DNA from: Paraburkholderia domus
Lineage (GTDB): Bacteria; Pseudomonadota; Gammaproteobacteria; Burkholderiales; Burkholderiaceae
Direction of reading: 5' to 3'
Length of the DNA stretch: 64,000 nt
Assembly: GCF_905220705.1 (NCBI RefSeq)
Contig: NZ_CAJNAT010000019.1
Coordinates: 62,001-126,000 of the forward strand
The notes below the pieces were generated by a model. It was not told where the DNA came from. It saw only the letters and a list, made by a program, of their open reading frames with translations, and made no database searches. The translations under genes and the position numbers were made by a program. How positions within the stretch are numbered: position 1 is the stretch's first letter; every line of letters starts with the position of its first letter. Below are positions 27,055 to 37,581 of this stretch, piece after piece.

Positions 27055-30000
27055 ATGAAGAAAAAGAAAACGTTTGGAATCGGCCTTGGCAGCGTCGTGC
27101 TGCTCTCCAAAGCATTGACTCCTTCCGCGATGGCCGCGTGCAGCAATACCGCCCCGCCGAGCAATACGACCGTCACGTGCACCGGCAGCGGCATCGCTGC
27201 CGTTATTGCGCAAACCGGCAGCACGGGTGTGACGATCAATGCCGATAGCACCACCTCGGGCAGTTTCGTGCGGAGCGCCACCCCGGTCGTCTTCAGCGTC
27301 GACACCAATAGCGCGATCAGCAGCGGCGGCAACTTGTCGCTGACGGGCGGCGGCGGGTCGGGCACCGTGCGCGGCGCCGTCCTGCTCGGCGTGAACAACG
27401 GCAATCAGATCACCAACGCGGGCGGCGCGGTCATCACTACGAGCGGTGCGTACAACGACGGCATGGCCGCCAACGGCAGCAGCAACACCCTGACCAATCG
27501 CGGCTCAATCACCACCAGCGGCCCTAACGCTTACGGCATGACAGCCGCGTGGGGGCAAACGAACTCCGGCCAGTTGAACAACACGTTGATCAACAGCGGC
27601 TCGGTCGCGACCTCGGGCAGCAACGCGCGCGCGGCGTCGATTCTGGGGGGCAGCGGCACCATCAACAACAGCGGCACGCTGTCCACCACTGGCACGGCGA
27701 GTCCAACCGCTTATCTGCAAGGCAACAACGACCAGTTGATCAACAGCGGCACGATCAGCGCGAGCGGCAGCGGTTCAGATGCCGTGTTTTCGAACACGGC
27801 GGGATCGAGCTTCGTGGCGACGATCCAGAACCTCGCGGGCGGCAGCATCATCAGCCAGAACGGCTCCGGCATCCGCACGCTCAACGGCAACAGCACGATC
27901 ATCAATGCCGGGCTCGTGCAGAGCGGCATCGGCACGGCGATCACGATGGGCAACGGCAACGATTCGCTGATCCTGCAAACCGGCTCCGTGATCAACGGCA
28001 CGGCCGATGGCGGAGCGGGAACGAATACGGTGACCTTGCAAGGCTCGGGCACGGCGTCGAATGCGTTTACCAACTTTCAGACCTTGCAGATGCAAGGCGC
28101 GTTGTGGAACTGGACCGGCAGCGGGACCTTCTCGCTCGCGCATGTGCAGACCGGCACGCTCAATCTGACCGGCACACTCGGTGCAAACGCGACAGCGCTG
28201 GTCGATAGCGGCGCGACCTTGCAGGCGAACGCGCAGAACCTGCCCTCCAGCGTGACCGACAACGGACTCGTGCGGTTCGCCCAGGACAACGCGGGCACGT
28301 ACGCGGGATCGATCAGCGGCACGGGCGCAGTCGATAAAACCGGCGCCGGCGTGTTGACGCTCGCACCGGCTGCGGCGAATGGCAACACCTACTCGGGCGG
28401 CACGACAATCGATCAAGGGACGATCGCCGCGGGCGCGGACAATGCGCTCGGCGCGAACACCGGCGGCCTCACGTTCAACGGCGGCACGTTTCAATTGACG
28501 ACGAGTTTCGACCTCGCCGGCACGCGTGCCATCACGTTGGCAGCGGGCGGCGGCACGATCGACACGCAATCCTTCGACACCACGCTCACCCAGGCAGTGA
28601 GCGGAACCGGCGCCTTGACGAAAGCCGGCAGCGGCAGTTTGCTGATGACAGGCGTAAGCACCTATAGCGGCCCCACCACGGTCGCCGCGGGCACGCTCGC
28701 GATCGGCGATGCAGTCCATGCCGGCGCCGCGCTCATGGGTGGCGGAGCCACCACGGTCGCCGCAGGCGCAACGCTCGGCGGCTATGGCAGCGTGACGGGT
28801 GCAGTGACGAACAACGGCACGCTCGCAGTGGCGAATGCATTGCCATCCTTTGCGAGCGGAGGGAACGGCGCGTTCTCGATCAACGGGTCACTAGCGAACG
28901 CCGGGCTGGTGCAGATCGACGGACCTGCCAGTGCAGGTGTGGGCAACCGGTTGAATGTGACCGGCAACTATGTCGGACAGAGCGGCATCATCGGACTGAA
29001 CACGGTCGTCGCGGGCGACGGTGCAGCGTCCGATCGACTCGTGCTGAGCGGCGGCACGGCCACCGGTTCGACGCGCCTGCAAGTCACGAATGTCGGCGGC
29101 CAGGGCGCACAAACGGTAGCGGATGGCATTCAACTGATTCAGGCGACCAACGGCGCCACCACTGACGCGAGTGCCTTCATGCTGGCCGCACCGGTGAAGG
29201 CCGGCGCGTATGCCTACTATCTCGCCAAAGGTGGTGTGAGCGGTGGCACGACGGACAACTGGTATCTGCGCAATACGGTTGCGCCGCTGCCCCCCGCGGC
29301 GACACCTACGCCGCCAGTCACCACACCAGGACAACCCGTTACCACGCCAGGCCAACCCGTCACCACACCAGGCGAGCCTGTCACTACGCCTGGCGAGCCG
29401 CCCGCCGACCTTCCCGGCGTACCGGTTGCGGCCGAAGGCACTCCGCCTCTGCCCGCCGCGCCGCCCGCGGGCTCGGCCGCCACGCCGCTGTATCGCGTCG
29501 AAGTGCCGGTCTACGCAGCGGCGCCCGGCGTCGCGCGTGAACTCGGCCTCATGCAGATCGATACGTTTCATGACCGGCAAGGCGATCAGGCCTTGTTGAA
29601 CGACAGCGGCAAACTGCCTGCCGCGTGGGGCCGCGCGTGGGGCGGCCATAGCGTGCTGAGCCAGGACGGCGCGGCGAGTCCGCAATTCGACGGTTCCGTA
29701 TATGGCATTCAGGCCGGGCAGGATCTTTACGCGGATCGCAGCGCAAGCGGCCAGCGCAATCACTACGGTTTGTTCGTGGGTTTCGCGCGGGCGACCGGCG
29801 ACGTCGACGGCTTCGCGCTCGGCATGCCCAATCTCGCTGTGGGCCACCTCGCGATCAATGCGTACAGCCTCGGCGGCTACTGGACGCATATCGGCCCGAG
29901 CGGCTGGTACACGGACGCCGTGCTGATGGGCAGTTCGTTGACCGTCGATCCGGTCTCGCGCGACGGCATCGGCACAACGACGCACGGCAACGCCGTGACC

Positions 30001-30441
30001 GGTTCACTCGAAGGCGGTCTGCCGATTCCGCTCGGCGCCGGCCTCACGCTCGAACCGCAAGCGCAACTCGTGTGGCAGCACCTCGCGCTATCCGATTTCA
30101 ACGACGGCGTATCGAGCGTCGGCTTCAACAGCGGCAATACTTTCGTTGGACGAATCGGCGCGCGCCTGCAAGGCCAGTTCGATGCCCTCGCCACGGCATG
30201 GCGGCCTTATCTGCGCGTCAGCTTCTTGCGCACGTTCGGCTCCGACGACAAAGTCACCTTCGGCGGAGGAACCGTGATTCCGGGCACCGTCGGGCAAACT
30301 GCGGCGCAACTCGGCGCGGGCGTGGTCGGCAATTTCAGCAGGTCGGGTAGCGTATTCGCGACGCTCGGCTGGGTGACGAACCTGGGTGGCGCGCATCAGA
30401 GAACGGTGACGGGCGATGCGGGTGTGCGCTGGGTCTGGTAG
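27055..30441 (+). CDS. Autotransporter (type Va) adhesin-like protein
   Basis: The ATG at 27055 gives 1128 residues; GTG 27031 would add eight. A signal peptide ends near PSAMA-ACSN. The passenger is a Ser/Asn/Gly-rich beta-helix with autotransporter-associated strand repeats (GVLTLAPAAANGNTYSGGTTI, LLMTGVSTYSGPTT). A Pro-rich linker with four 7-residue repeats comes at about residue 755. The C-terminal about 270 residues form the beta-barrel, with GRAWGGHS near its start and a terminal GVRWVW. It should be surface-displayed; no protease motif is visible, so adhesion is a guess. Confidence 0.9.
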   Translation: MKKKKTFGIGLGSVVLLSKALTPSAMAACSNTAPPSNTTVTCTGSGIAAVIAQTGSTGVTINADSTTSGSFVRSATPVVFSVDTNSAISSGGNLSLTGGGGSGTVRGAVLLGVNNGNQITNAGGAVITTSGAYNDGMAANGSSNTLTNRGSITTSGPNAYGMTAAWGQTNSGQLNNTLINSGSVATSGSNARAASILGGSGTINNSGTLSTTGTASPTAYLQGNNDQLINSGTISASGSGSDAVFSNTAGSSFVATIQNLAGGSIISQNGSGIRTLNGNSTIINAGLVQSGIGTAITMGNGNDSLILQTGSVINGTADGGAGTNTVTLQGSGTASNAFTNFQTLQMQGALWNWTGSGTFSLAHVQTGTLNLTGTLGANATALVDSGATLQANAQNLPSSVTDNGLVRFAQDNAGTYAGSISGTGAVDKTGAGVLTLAPAAANGNTYSGGTTIDQGTIAAGADNALGANTGGLTFNGGTFQLTTSFDLAGTRAITLAAGGGTIDTQSFDTTLTQAVSGTGALTKAGSGSLLMTGVSTYSGPTTVAAGTLAIGDAVHAGAALMGGGATTVAAGATLGGYGSVTGAVTNNGTLAVANALPSFASGGNGAFSINGSLANAGLVQIDGPASAGVGNRLNVTGNYVGQSGIIGLNTVVAGDGAASDRLVLSGGTATGSTRLQVTNVGGQGAQTVADGIQLIQATNGATTDASAFMLAAPVKAGAYAYYLAKGGVSGGTTDNWYLRNTVAPLPPAATPTPPVTTPGQPVTTPGQPVTTPGEPVTTPGEPPADLPGVPVAAEGTPPLPAAPPAGSAATPLYRVEVPVYAAAPGVARELGLMQIDTFHDRQGDQALLNDSGKLPAAWGRAWGGHSVLSQDGAASPQFDGSVYGIQAGQDLYADRSASGQRNHYGLFVGFARATGDVDGFALGMPNLAVGHLAINAYSLGGYWTHIGPSGWYTDAVLMGSSLTVDPVSRDGIGTTTHGNAVTGSLEGGLPIPLGAGLTLEPQAQLVWQHLALSDFNDGVSSVGFNSGNTFVGRIGARLQGQFDALATAWRPYLRVSFLRTFGSDDKVTFGGGTVIPGTVGQTAAQLGAGVVGNFSRSGSVFATLGWVTNLGGAHQRTVTGDAGVRWVW
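29317..29400 (+). repeat. Four 21-base repeats coding a Pro-rich linker
   Basis: Four tandem 21-base units encode VTTPGQP or VTTPGEP. They link the beta-helix passenger to the autotransporter barrel. Being in multiples of three, copy number can change without a frameshift. Confidence 0.85.
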
Positions 30442-30610
30442 TTTTGTGCAGCGCTGTGCGTTGAGTACGGTGCGGTGCGGTCCGCACCGTCCGTTATCGC
30501 CGCCGCATTCCGTGCGATCTCTGCCGCCCAACCGTCTGCAAATCCGGTAGAAATCTGCCAGACTGATCCCAGCCCCCCCGGAACAGACCGGCGCTTGCTG
30601 CCCTCTGGAT

Positions 30611-33600
30611 ATGGCACGCCGCGCCCCCATCTATGCAAGCATGACTTCGGCCTCGATATCCGCCACCGCCTTCGGCGCGCCTACTGACGCTTCGGCTTTC
30701 GATTCGGCATCGGAGACGACTCCGGATGCCGTTTTGAACCCCGCTTCGGGCCTTTTCACACCCAGCGCGCTGGATGATTTCCATCCCGCGGTCGCCGGCT
30801 GGTTCCTCAAGACCTTCCCTGCCCCCACCGACGCTCAGGCTGCCGCCTGGCCGCAGATTCGCAGCGGGCGCTCGACCCTGGTCGCCGCGCCCACCGGATC
30901 GGGCAAGACCCTCACCGCCTTCCTGTCCGCCCTCGACGAACTCGTCCAGCAAGGCCTCGCCAACGGCGGCGCCTTGCCCGACGAAACCCTGGTGGTCTAC
31001 GTCTCGCCGCTAAAAGCGCTGTCCAACGACATTCGCCTGAATCTGCAGATGCCGTTGCAAGGCATTGCCGCGGAACTCGACGCGCTCGGCCTGCCGCCGC
31101 TCGACATCCGCACCGCCGTGCGCACCGGCGACACCACGCAACAGGAGCGCAACGCGCTGAAAAAGCGCGCGCCGCATATTCTCGTGACCACGCCGGAATC
31201 GCTGTATGTCCTGCTCGGCTCGGATTCCGGCCGCCGCATGCTGTCGACGGTACGCACGGTGATCGTCGATGAAATTCATGCGCTCGCCGGCAGCAAGCGC
31301 GGCAGTCATCTGGCGCTCAGCCTCGAGAGGCTCGACGCGCTGTGTCAGCGGCGCTTGCCGCGGATCGGCCTATCGGCGACGCAAAAGCCGGTCAGCGCCG
31401 TGGCGCGCTTTCTGGTGGGCGGCGCAAGCATCGAAAGCGGCATTCCCGCGGACTGCGCAATCATCGACGTCGGCCACATCCGCGAGCGCGATCTCGCCCT
31501 GGAAATTCCGCCCGTGCCGCTCGAAGCGGTGATGCCCAACGAGGTGTGGGAGCGCGTCTACGACCGCCTCGCCGAACTGGTCGCGATGCATCGCACCACG
31601 CTGATTTTCGTCAACACGCGCCGCATGGCCGAGCGCGCCGCGCGCCATCTGACCGAGCGGCTCGGTAAAGAGGTGGTCGCCGCGCATCACGGCAGTCTCG
31701 CCAAGGAGCATCGCTTCGACGCCGAGCAGCGCCTGAAGCGTGGCGAGTTGCGGGTGTTGATCGCTACTGCGTCGCTGGAACTAGGCATCGATATCGGTGA
31801 CGTCGATCTGGTCTGCCAGATGGGTTCGCCACGCGCGATCGCGCCGTTCCTGCAACGAGTGGGGCGCTCGGGCCACCATGTCGGCGGCATGCCGAAGGGC
31901 CGGCTCTTTCCGGCTTCACGCGACGATCTGATCGAATGCGCGGCGCTGCTCGATTGCGTGCGGCGCGGCGAACTCGACGCATTGCGGATTCCGCGTGCGC
32001 CGCTCGATGTGCTCGCACAACAGATCGTCGCCGAGGTGTCGAGCGCCGAATGGAGCGAAGACGCGTTGTTCGAGATGACGCGGCGCGCGGCACCTTACGC
32101 CGAGCTGGAGCGCGAGCAATACGACGCTGTGCTGCGCATGCTCGCCGATGGCTATACGAGCCGCCATGGTCCGCGTGGCGCCTATATTCATCGCGACGCG
32201 GTGAGCGGCACCTTGCGCGGCCGGCGCGGCGGCAAACTGGTCGCCGTGACCTCAGGCGGCACGATTCCCGAGAACGCCGACTATGCGGTGGTGCTCGAAC
32301 CGCAGGCGATCAATATCGGCACCGTCAACGAGGATTTCGCCGTCGAAAGTCTGGCTGGCGATGTGTTTCAACTCGGCAATGCGTCGTACCGGATTCTGCG
32401 GATCGAAAGCGGCCGGGTGCGGGTCGAGGACGCACAGGGGCAGCCGCCGAATATTCCGTTCTGGCTCGGCGAGGCGCCGGGGCGCAGCGATGAGCTATCG
32501 TTCGGCGTCGCGCGCTTGCGTGAGCAGATTGGGCGCTTGCTTGATGGAAAGAACGCGGATGCCGTGGTGTCGATCGACGAGGCGCGTTCGACTGAGGCTG
32601 AGGCTGAGGCTGAGGCTGAGGCTGAGGCTGAGACTGAGACTGACACCAGGACCGACACCGAAGTCATGGCCGCGCGCCTGCAACGCGCCATCGACTGGCT
32701 CATCGACACCCTCAATCTCGACGAAGCCGCCGCGCGGCAAATCGTCGACTATCTCGCGCGAGCACGCGCGGCCCTCAGCGTGTTGCCGACGCAAAACACG
32801 CTGGTCATGGAGCGTTTCTTCGACGAATCCGGCGGCACGCAACTCGTGATCCATGCACCGTTCGGCAGCCGCGTGAACCGTGCGTGGGGCCTCGCGTTGC
32901 GCAAGCGTTTTTGCAGGACCTTCAACTTCGAACTGCAAGCCGCCGCCACCGAAGACGCCATCGTCCTCTCGCTGACCGGCAGCCATTCGTTCATCCTCGA
33001 CGACGTGTGGCGCTACCTGCATTCGAACTCGGCCGAGCATCTGCTGATCCAGGCGCTGCTGGACGCGCCGCTGTTCGGCGTGCGCTGGCGCTGGAATGCG
33101 ACCACCGCGCTCGGCTTGCCGCGCTATACAGGCGGGCGCAAAACGCCGCCGCAATTGCAACGCATGCGTAGCGAAGATCTGCTGGCGAGCGTGTTTCCCG
33201 AGCAGGCCGCCTGTCTGGAGAACATCGTCGGTGAACGCGAACTGCCGCATCATCCGTTAGTCGACCAAACCGTCGACGACTGTCTGCACGAAGCGATGGA
33301 CAGCGAAAGCTGGCTGGCATTGCTGCGTCGTATCGAACAGGGCGGCGTGCAACTGATCGCCCGCGATTTGCCGGCCCCCTCGCCGCTTGCCGCCGAAATT
33401 CTCAACGCAAAGCCCTACGCCTATCTCGACGACGCGCCGATCGAAGAGCGCCGCACGCAAGCTGTGCTGAACCGCCGCTGGAGCGATCCATCCAGCGCCG
33501 ACGACCTCGGTGCGCTCGACGCCGCAGCAATCGACAGCGTGCGCGACGAAGCCTGGCCGCAAGCGCGCACCACCGACGAGATGCACGAAGCGCTGACCGG

Positions 33601-35215
33601 CCTCGCCTGCATCACCGAGGCCGAAGCGCGCAACGAAGAGGGCTGGCCCGCGTGGCTCGGATCGCTTGCCGAATCCGGCCGGGCGACCCGTGTGCGGATC
33701 GCCGACGGCGAAGCGCTGTGGCTGCCCGCCGAGCGCCTGACCTGTTTCCAGGCGCTCTACCCTGACGCTCCGTTTGAACCGCCGCTGACCGCACCGAAGG
33801 GCTACACCGACACGTGGAGCGCGGACGACGCGCTGCTCGACGTGCTGCGCGCCCGGCTGACCGGCTTCGGCCCGCTCCCGGTGCGTGCAATTGCACAGGC
33901 GCTGAGCTTGCCCGCGGCATCCGTCGAACAAACATTGACGCGTCTCGAAGCGGAAGGCTACGTGATGCGCGGCCGCTTCTCGCCGGGCGCAACCGAAGAA
34001 GAATGGTGCGAGCGTCATTTACTGGCGCGGATCCACCGTTACACGGTGAAACGCTTGCGCCGCGAAATCGAACCGGTGGAACGGCACGATTTCATGCGCT
34101 TTCTATTCGAGTGGCAGCATTTGACACCGGACACGCGCAGCGAGGGACGCGACGCGCTGGCCGCCGTGCTCGACCAGATGGAGGGTTTTCAGGCTGCGGC
34201 GGCCGCATGGGAAGAAGACATCCTGCCGGCACGCGTCAAGGCGTACTCGAACGTTTCGCTGGACGAACTATGCCGTGCCGGCAAGATCGTCTGGACCCGC
34301 CTGACCGAGCGGGCACGCAGTGCTGCGGGACCGGTGCGCAGCACGCCGATCGTGCTTTTGCCGCGCGCTCAGGTGCGCGTATGGCGCGCACTGATCGACC
34401 CGTCGAAACAACCGGAGCTATCGGCTCGCGCGCAAATCGTCCATGACACATTATTGCAACATGGTGCGATGTTCTTCGACGAATTGCTGACCGAGGTCAG
34501 CGGCTTGCGCATGGAGCTGGAGAACGCGCTGGGCGAGCTGGTTGCAGCTGGCCTCGCGAATTCCGACAGTTTCGCCGGCTTGCGGGCGTTATTGAAACCC
34601 GTCGCCAAACGCAGTGCCTATTCGAGTAGCCGGCGAGTCAGGTCGAGCGCATTGATCGGAGGAATGGACGATGCGGGACGCTGGGCCCTGGTCAGTCGGC
34701 GGCCCGTCGTTACTGCGGCGGAAACCTCGCCGGCGCGTCGTCAGCAGTTCGCCCCCGACATACTTGAGCACGTCGCGATGACCTTGCTGCGCCGTTATGG
34801 TGTGGTGTTCTGGCGTTTGCTCGAACGCGAGGCCGAATGGCTGCCGCCGTGGCGGGATCTGTTGCGCGTGTTTCAGCGGCTCGAAGCGCGCGGCGTCGTT
34901 CGCGGCGGTCGGTTTGTGAATGGCCTCGCTGGCGAACAGTTTGCTTTGCCGGAAGCGATTCCACTGTTGCGGGAGGTTCGACGGCATGCGAACGACGGTG
35001 CTTTTGTGTGCGTCGCCGGAACGGATCCTTTGAATCTTGCGGGTACGTTGCTGGTCGGCGAGCGGGTGCCTGCTGTTGCAGGGAATCGGGTTTTGTATCG
35101 GGATGGGGTCGTTGTCGCGACGCTTGTTGCCGGCACTTTCTGGTTCGATCCCTCGGTGGAAGCGATTCCCGTCGAGCGGGAGCGCGCCCGGAGCGTGTTG
35201 GCCCGGCGGTTCTGA
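30611..35215 (+). CDS. lhr: Lhr-type large DEAD/DEAH helicase
   Basis: This 1534-residue protein has Walker A AAPTGSGKT (residues 92-100), motif II VDEIHAL, motif III SATQ and motif VI QRVGRSGHH in the two RecA folds. A winged helix and the Lhr beta-barrel core follow. The C-terminal about 600 residues resemble the Lhr C-terminal domain (PVRAIAQALSLPAAS, HLLARIHRYTVKRLRR). Lhr is a 3'-5' DNA/RNA helicase and DNA glycosylase in some species. An acidic Glu-Ala/Glu-Thr stretch at 32594-32641 is encoded by a hexanucleotide repeat. The start is not marked by a clear ribosome site. Confidence 0.93.
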   Translation: MARRAPIYASMTSASISATAFGAPTDASAFDSASETTPDAVLNPASGLFTPSALDDFHPAVAGWFLKTFPAPTDAQAAAWPQIRSGRSTLVAAPTGSGKTLTAFLSALDELVQQGLANGGALPDETLVVYVSPLKALSNDIRLNLQMPLQGIAAELDALGLPPLDIRTAVRTGDTTQQERNALKKRAPHILVTTPESLYVLLGSDSGRRMLSTVRTVIVDEIHALAGSKRGSHLALSLERLDALCQRRLPRIGLSATQKPVSAVARFLVGGASIESGIPADCAIIDVGHIRERDLALEIPPVPLEAVMPNEVWERVYDRLAELVAMHRTTLIFVNTRRMAERAARHLTERLGKEVVAAHHGSLAKEHRFDAEQRLKRGELRVLIATASLELGIDIGDVDLVCQMGSPRAIAPFLQRVGRSGHHVGGMPKGRLFPASRDDLIECAALLDCVRRGELDALRIPRAPLDVLAQQIVAEVSSAEWSEDALFEMTRRAAPYAELEREQYDAVLRMLADGYTSRHGPRGAYIHRDAVSGTLRGRRGGKLVAVTSGGTIPENADYAVVLEPQAINIGTVNEDFAVESLAGDVFQLGNASYRILRIESGRVRVEDAQGQPPNIPFWLGEAPGRSDELSFGVARLREQIGRLLDGKNADAVVSIDEARSTEAEAEAEAEAEAETETDTRTDTEVMAARLQRAIDWLIDTLNLDEAAARQIVDYLARARAALSVLPTQNTLVMERFFDESGGTQLVIHAPFGSRVNRAWGLALRKRFCRTFNFELQAAATEDAIVLSLTGSHSFILDDVWRYLHSNSAEHLLIQALLDAPLFGVRWRWNATTALGLPRYTGGRKTPPQLQRMRSEDLLASVFPEQAACLENIVGERELPHHPLVDQTVDDCLHEAMDSESWLALLRRIEQGGVQLIARDLPAPSPLAAEILNAKPYAYLDDAPIEERRTQAVLNRRWSDPSSADDLGALDAAAIDSVRDEAWPQARTTDEMHEALTGLACITEAEARNEEGWPAWLGSLAESGRATRVRIADGEALWLPAERLTCFQALYPDAPFEPPLTAPKGYTDTWSADDALLDVLRARLTGFGPLPVRAIAQALSLPAASVEQTLTRLEAEGYVMRGRFSPGATEEEWCERHLLARIHRYTVKRLRREIEPVERHDFMRFLFEWQHLTPDTRSEGRDALAAVLDQMEGFQAAAAAWEEDILPARVKAYSNVSLDELCRAGKIVWTRLTERARSAAGPVRSTPIVLLPRAQVRVWRALIDPSKQPELSARAQIVHDTLLQHGAMFFDELLTEVSGLRMELENALGELVAAGLANSDSFAGLRALLKPVAKRSAYSSSRRVRSSALIGGMDDAGRWALVSRRPVVTAAETSPARRQQFAPDILEHVAMTLLRRYGVVFWRLLEREAEWLPPWRDLLRVFQRLEARGVVRGGRFVNGLAGEQFALPEAIPLLREVRRHANDGAFVCVAGTDPLNLAGTLLVGERVPAVAGNRVLYRDGVVVATLVAGTFWFDPSVEAIPVERERARSVLARRF
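32594..32641 (+). repeat. In-frame GAGGCT hexanucleotide repeat inside lhr
   Basis: Six perfect GAGGCT copies and two GAGACT copies encode alternating Glu-Ala then Glu-Thr. Slippage would change protein length by two residues per copy without a frameshift. The segment joins the first and second halves of Lhr. Confidence 0.9.
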
Positions 35216-35437
35216 GGCCGTTTTGAAGCGGTTTCGAGGCTTCGCGCCAGCGCGCACCTCACACAAAACCCTAAAGCCGAAGGCCATCTCAACCGTTAAT
35301 GCTTATAAGCCCGGTTTATAAGCCCGAACTCTAGCCGCTTCGCTACAATGGGGCCAGTCTTTAAGTATGATGAAGACTGTTTGCCGTCAACCCGCCTTCA
35401 CAGTGGGCTCATCGGCACACACCGCCCCGGGGATCTC

Positions 35438-37441
35438 ATGAACGACGACCAACACGAGCAGGTGCTTTTTGCCCAGTTCGGCACTAGCAGCCCTTGCTGG
35501 CGTCTGTCGAACGACAGCAACGCATTGGAACTCACGCCCGTTACCGGCGACGTGCCAGCCAATGTCGCCATTCCGCTGAATCCCCAGCAGGCTTCGCAAA
35601 TCCGTTGCCTCACCGGCGTCACCTCGCACCTCATCCTCGACGTGCGGCTGTTCGGCGAACCGCTGCGCCTGCACCTCGTCGGCAAAAAACTCGCCAGCAA
35701 TACGTGGGCAGGCACGGCCTCGGCCTATGACGACACGGAATCCGTCGCACGCGATCTGGTCCATGGCCTCTCGTTCGCCGAACAGGTCGTCTCCGAAGTC
35801 AATTCGGTCGTGGTGATCGTCGACAGGCATGGCCGTATACAGCGCTTCAACCGTCTCGCCGAGGAACTCACGGGCGTCAAGGAAGAAGACATCGTCGGCC
35901 GCAATGTGTGGGCGCTCTTCATGTCCACGGAAGCGGGCGCGGCCTCCAGTCAGAACATCTCGGGCTTCTTCAATCGCGGCGTTTCGTACGAAGTCGAGCG
36001 GCGCGTGAAAACCATTCACGGCGAACGGCTCTTCCTGTTTCGCAACAAGTTCGTGCAAAGCGGCAGCGGCGTCGAGGAACAGTTCCTGATCTGCTCGGGG
36101 ACCGACATCACCGAAGAACGGCTCGCGCAGGAACGGCTCACCGAACTGGCGAACACGGATTCGCTCACTGGCCTCGCCAATCGCAACGCCATCCAGGACA
36201 AGATCCGTACCGCGATCGAAGAAGCCGGGCCGGACGAATCCGTCGGCGTGCTGTTCCTGGATCTCGACAACTTCAAGAAGGTCAATGACCACTACGGCCA
36301 CGTCTTCGGCGACCGGTTGATCCGCGACGTGTCGACAGCCATCAGTGCCTGCCTGAACGACGGCGATGCGCTCGCGCGCCTCGGCGGCGACGAATTCATC
36401 GTGCTCGCGGCCAAAGGCACCGCTCACGATCTCGAAGCCACCGCGCAGCGCATTCTCGAACGCCTGCGTACGCCGTTCAGCCTGGGGCTCGTCGAGGTCT
36501 ACACCGGCTGCTCGATCGGTATCGCGCGGTATCCGGAACACGGCGACGGCCTCGAATCGCTGATCCGTTCCGCGGACACGGCGATGTACGTTGCCAAAGA
36601 TGAGGGCAAGCGCACCTCTCGCGTGTTCTCGCCCGACATGAACCGCAAGGTCGCCGAGTACATGTGGCTCGACACCAACTTGCGGCGCGGTCTCGAAGAG
36701 GGCCAGCTGACGCTGCACTATCAGCCCAAGCTCGTGCTAGCCACCGGCGTGGTGCAGGGCGCGGAGGCGCTGGTGCGCTGGAACTCGCCGGAGCGCGGGC
36801 AGATCATGCCGGCCGAGTTCATCCGCTATGCCGAAGAGTCCGGACTGATCGGCGTACTCGGCCGCTGGGTCATGCAAACCGCTGCCAGGCAAGCGGCCAA
36901 ATGGAAGGCGGACGGCTACAACCTGCGCATCGCGATCAACGTGTCGGCACGGCAACTGGTCGATACCGCCGTGGTGCGGCATTTCAGTGAAGCGCTGCAA
37001 TGCGCGAATCTCGATCCGTGCCTGATCGACCTCGAACTCACCGAGAGCTGCCTGATCGAGGACGAAGCGGCTGCGATCGATCTGATCAAGCAGTTCCGCC
37101 AGGTTGGCGCGCAGGTTCATCTGGACGATTTCGGCACCGGCTATTCGTCGCTCTCGCAGTTGGGCCGCATTCCGCTCGACGTGATCAAACTCGACCGCAG
37201 TTTCGTCCGCTCGATCAATGCCGACACCAAAGCGCAAGCACTGGTGCGCTCGATGGTGGTGGTCGCGCAGGAACTGAATTTCAAGGTGGTCGCCGAAGGC
37301 ATCGAAACCGAATCGGAAGAGTCGTTCATGAAGGGGCTGGGCGTCGACTACGTGCAAGGCTTCCTGTACGGTCAGGCCATGCCGGCCGCGGAATTCGAGC
37401 GCTGGTTGCAGGATAGGCAGAAGCTCAGACTGATTGCCTGA
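35438..37441 (+). CDS. rpfR: RpfR, BDSF receptor and c-di-GMP enzyme (FI-PAS-GGDEF-EAL)
   Basis: The ATG at 35438 (GGGGAT before it) gives 667 residues, the usual RpfR length. The order is an N-terminal RpfF-interacting region, a PAS domain (QVVSEVNSVVVIVDRHGRIQ), GGDEF with an intact RLGGDEFIVLA and EAL with EALVRW, DLELTES and DDFGTGYSSL all present. In Burkholderia, RpfR binds cis-2-dodecenoic acid at PAS and turns on c-di-GMP hydrolysis. The convergent neighbour is rpfF, the signal synthase, so this is the complete pair. Confidence 0.92.
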   Translation: MNDDQHEQVLFAQFGTSSPCWRLSNDSNALELTPVTGDVPANVAIPLNPQQASQIRCLTGVTSHLILDVRLFGEPLRLHLVGKKLASNTWAGTASAYDDTESVARDLVHGLSFAEQVVSEVNSVVVIVDRHGRIQRFNRLAEELTGVKEEDIVGRNVWALFMSTEAGAASSQNISGFFNRGVSYEVERRVKTIHGERLFLFRNKFVQSGSGVEEQFLICSGTDITEERLAQERLTELANTDSLTGLANRNAIQDKIRTAIEEAGPDESVGVLFLDLDNFKKVNDHYGHVFGDRLIRDVSTAISACLNDGDALARLGGDEFIVLAAKGTAHDLEATAQRILERLRTPFSLGLVEVYTGCSIGIARYPEHGDGLESLIRSADTAMYVAKDEGKRTSRVFSPDMNRKVAEYMWLDTNLRRGLEEGQLTLHYQPKLVLATGVVQGAEALVRWNSPERGQIMPAEFIRYAEESGLIGVLGRWVMQTAARQAAKWKADGYNLRIAINVSARQLVDTAVVRHFSEALQCANLDPCLIDLELTESCLIEDEAAAIDLIKQFRQVGAQVHLDDFGTGYSSLSQLGRIPLDVIKLDRSFVRSINADTKAQALVRSMVVVAQELNFKVVAEGIETESEESFMKGLGVDYVQGFLYGQAMPAAEFERWLQDRQKLRLIA

Positions 37442-37451
37442 GCTTCGCGCG

Positions 37452-37530
37452 CCCCGAAGGAAGTCGCCTGCCCCGCAGGAAATCCCCTTGGGGGATTGGA
37501 GGGCGCCCCGAAGGAGGTTCCCTTGGGGGG
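37452..37530. repeat. Cluster of three palindromic CCCCGAAGGAA-type units
   Basis: Three related units lie between rpfR and rpfF: 37452-37469, 37471-37494 and 37506-37530. Each has the form CCCCGaaGGAA..tCCCcTTGGGGG, an imperfect palindrome. They could fold as hairpins and act as a shared transcription end for the convergent genes. A fourth copy is at 45558-45582. Confidence 0.7.
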
Positions 37531-37581
37531 CCCCGGCGTTGTGGATCGTTATGGGTCGATGTCGTCGAGACTCGGAGCGAT

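Noticed and set aside
27775..29985. Long minus-strand frames across the autotransporter
   Set aside because: They are shadows of a repetitive GC-rich gene and have no domain; the autotransporter is well supported.
35387..36718. A 443-codon minus-strand frame opposite rpfR
   Set aside because: Antisense to conserved PAS and GGDEF motifs, and its own translation shows no family pattern.
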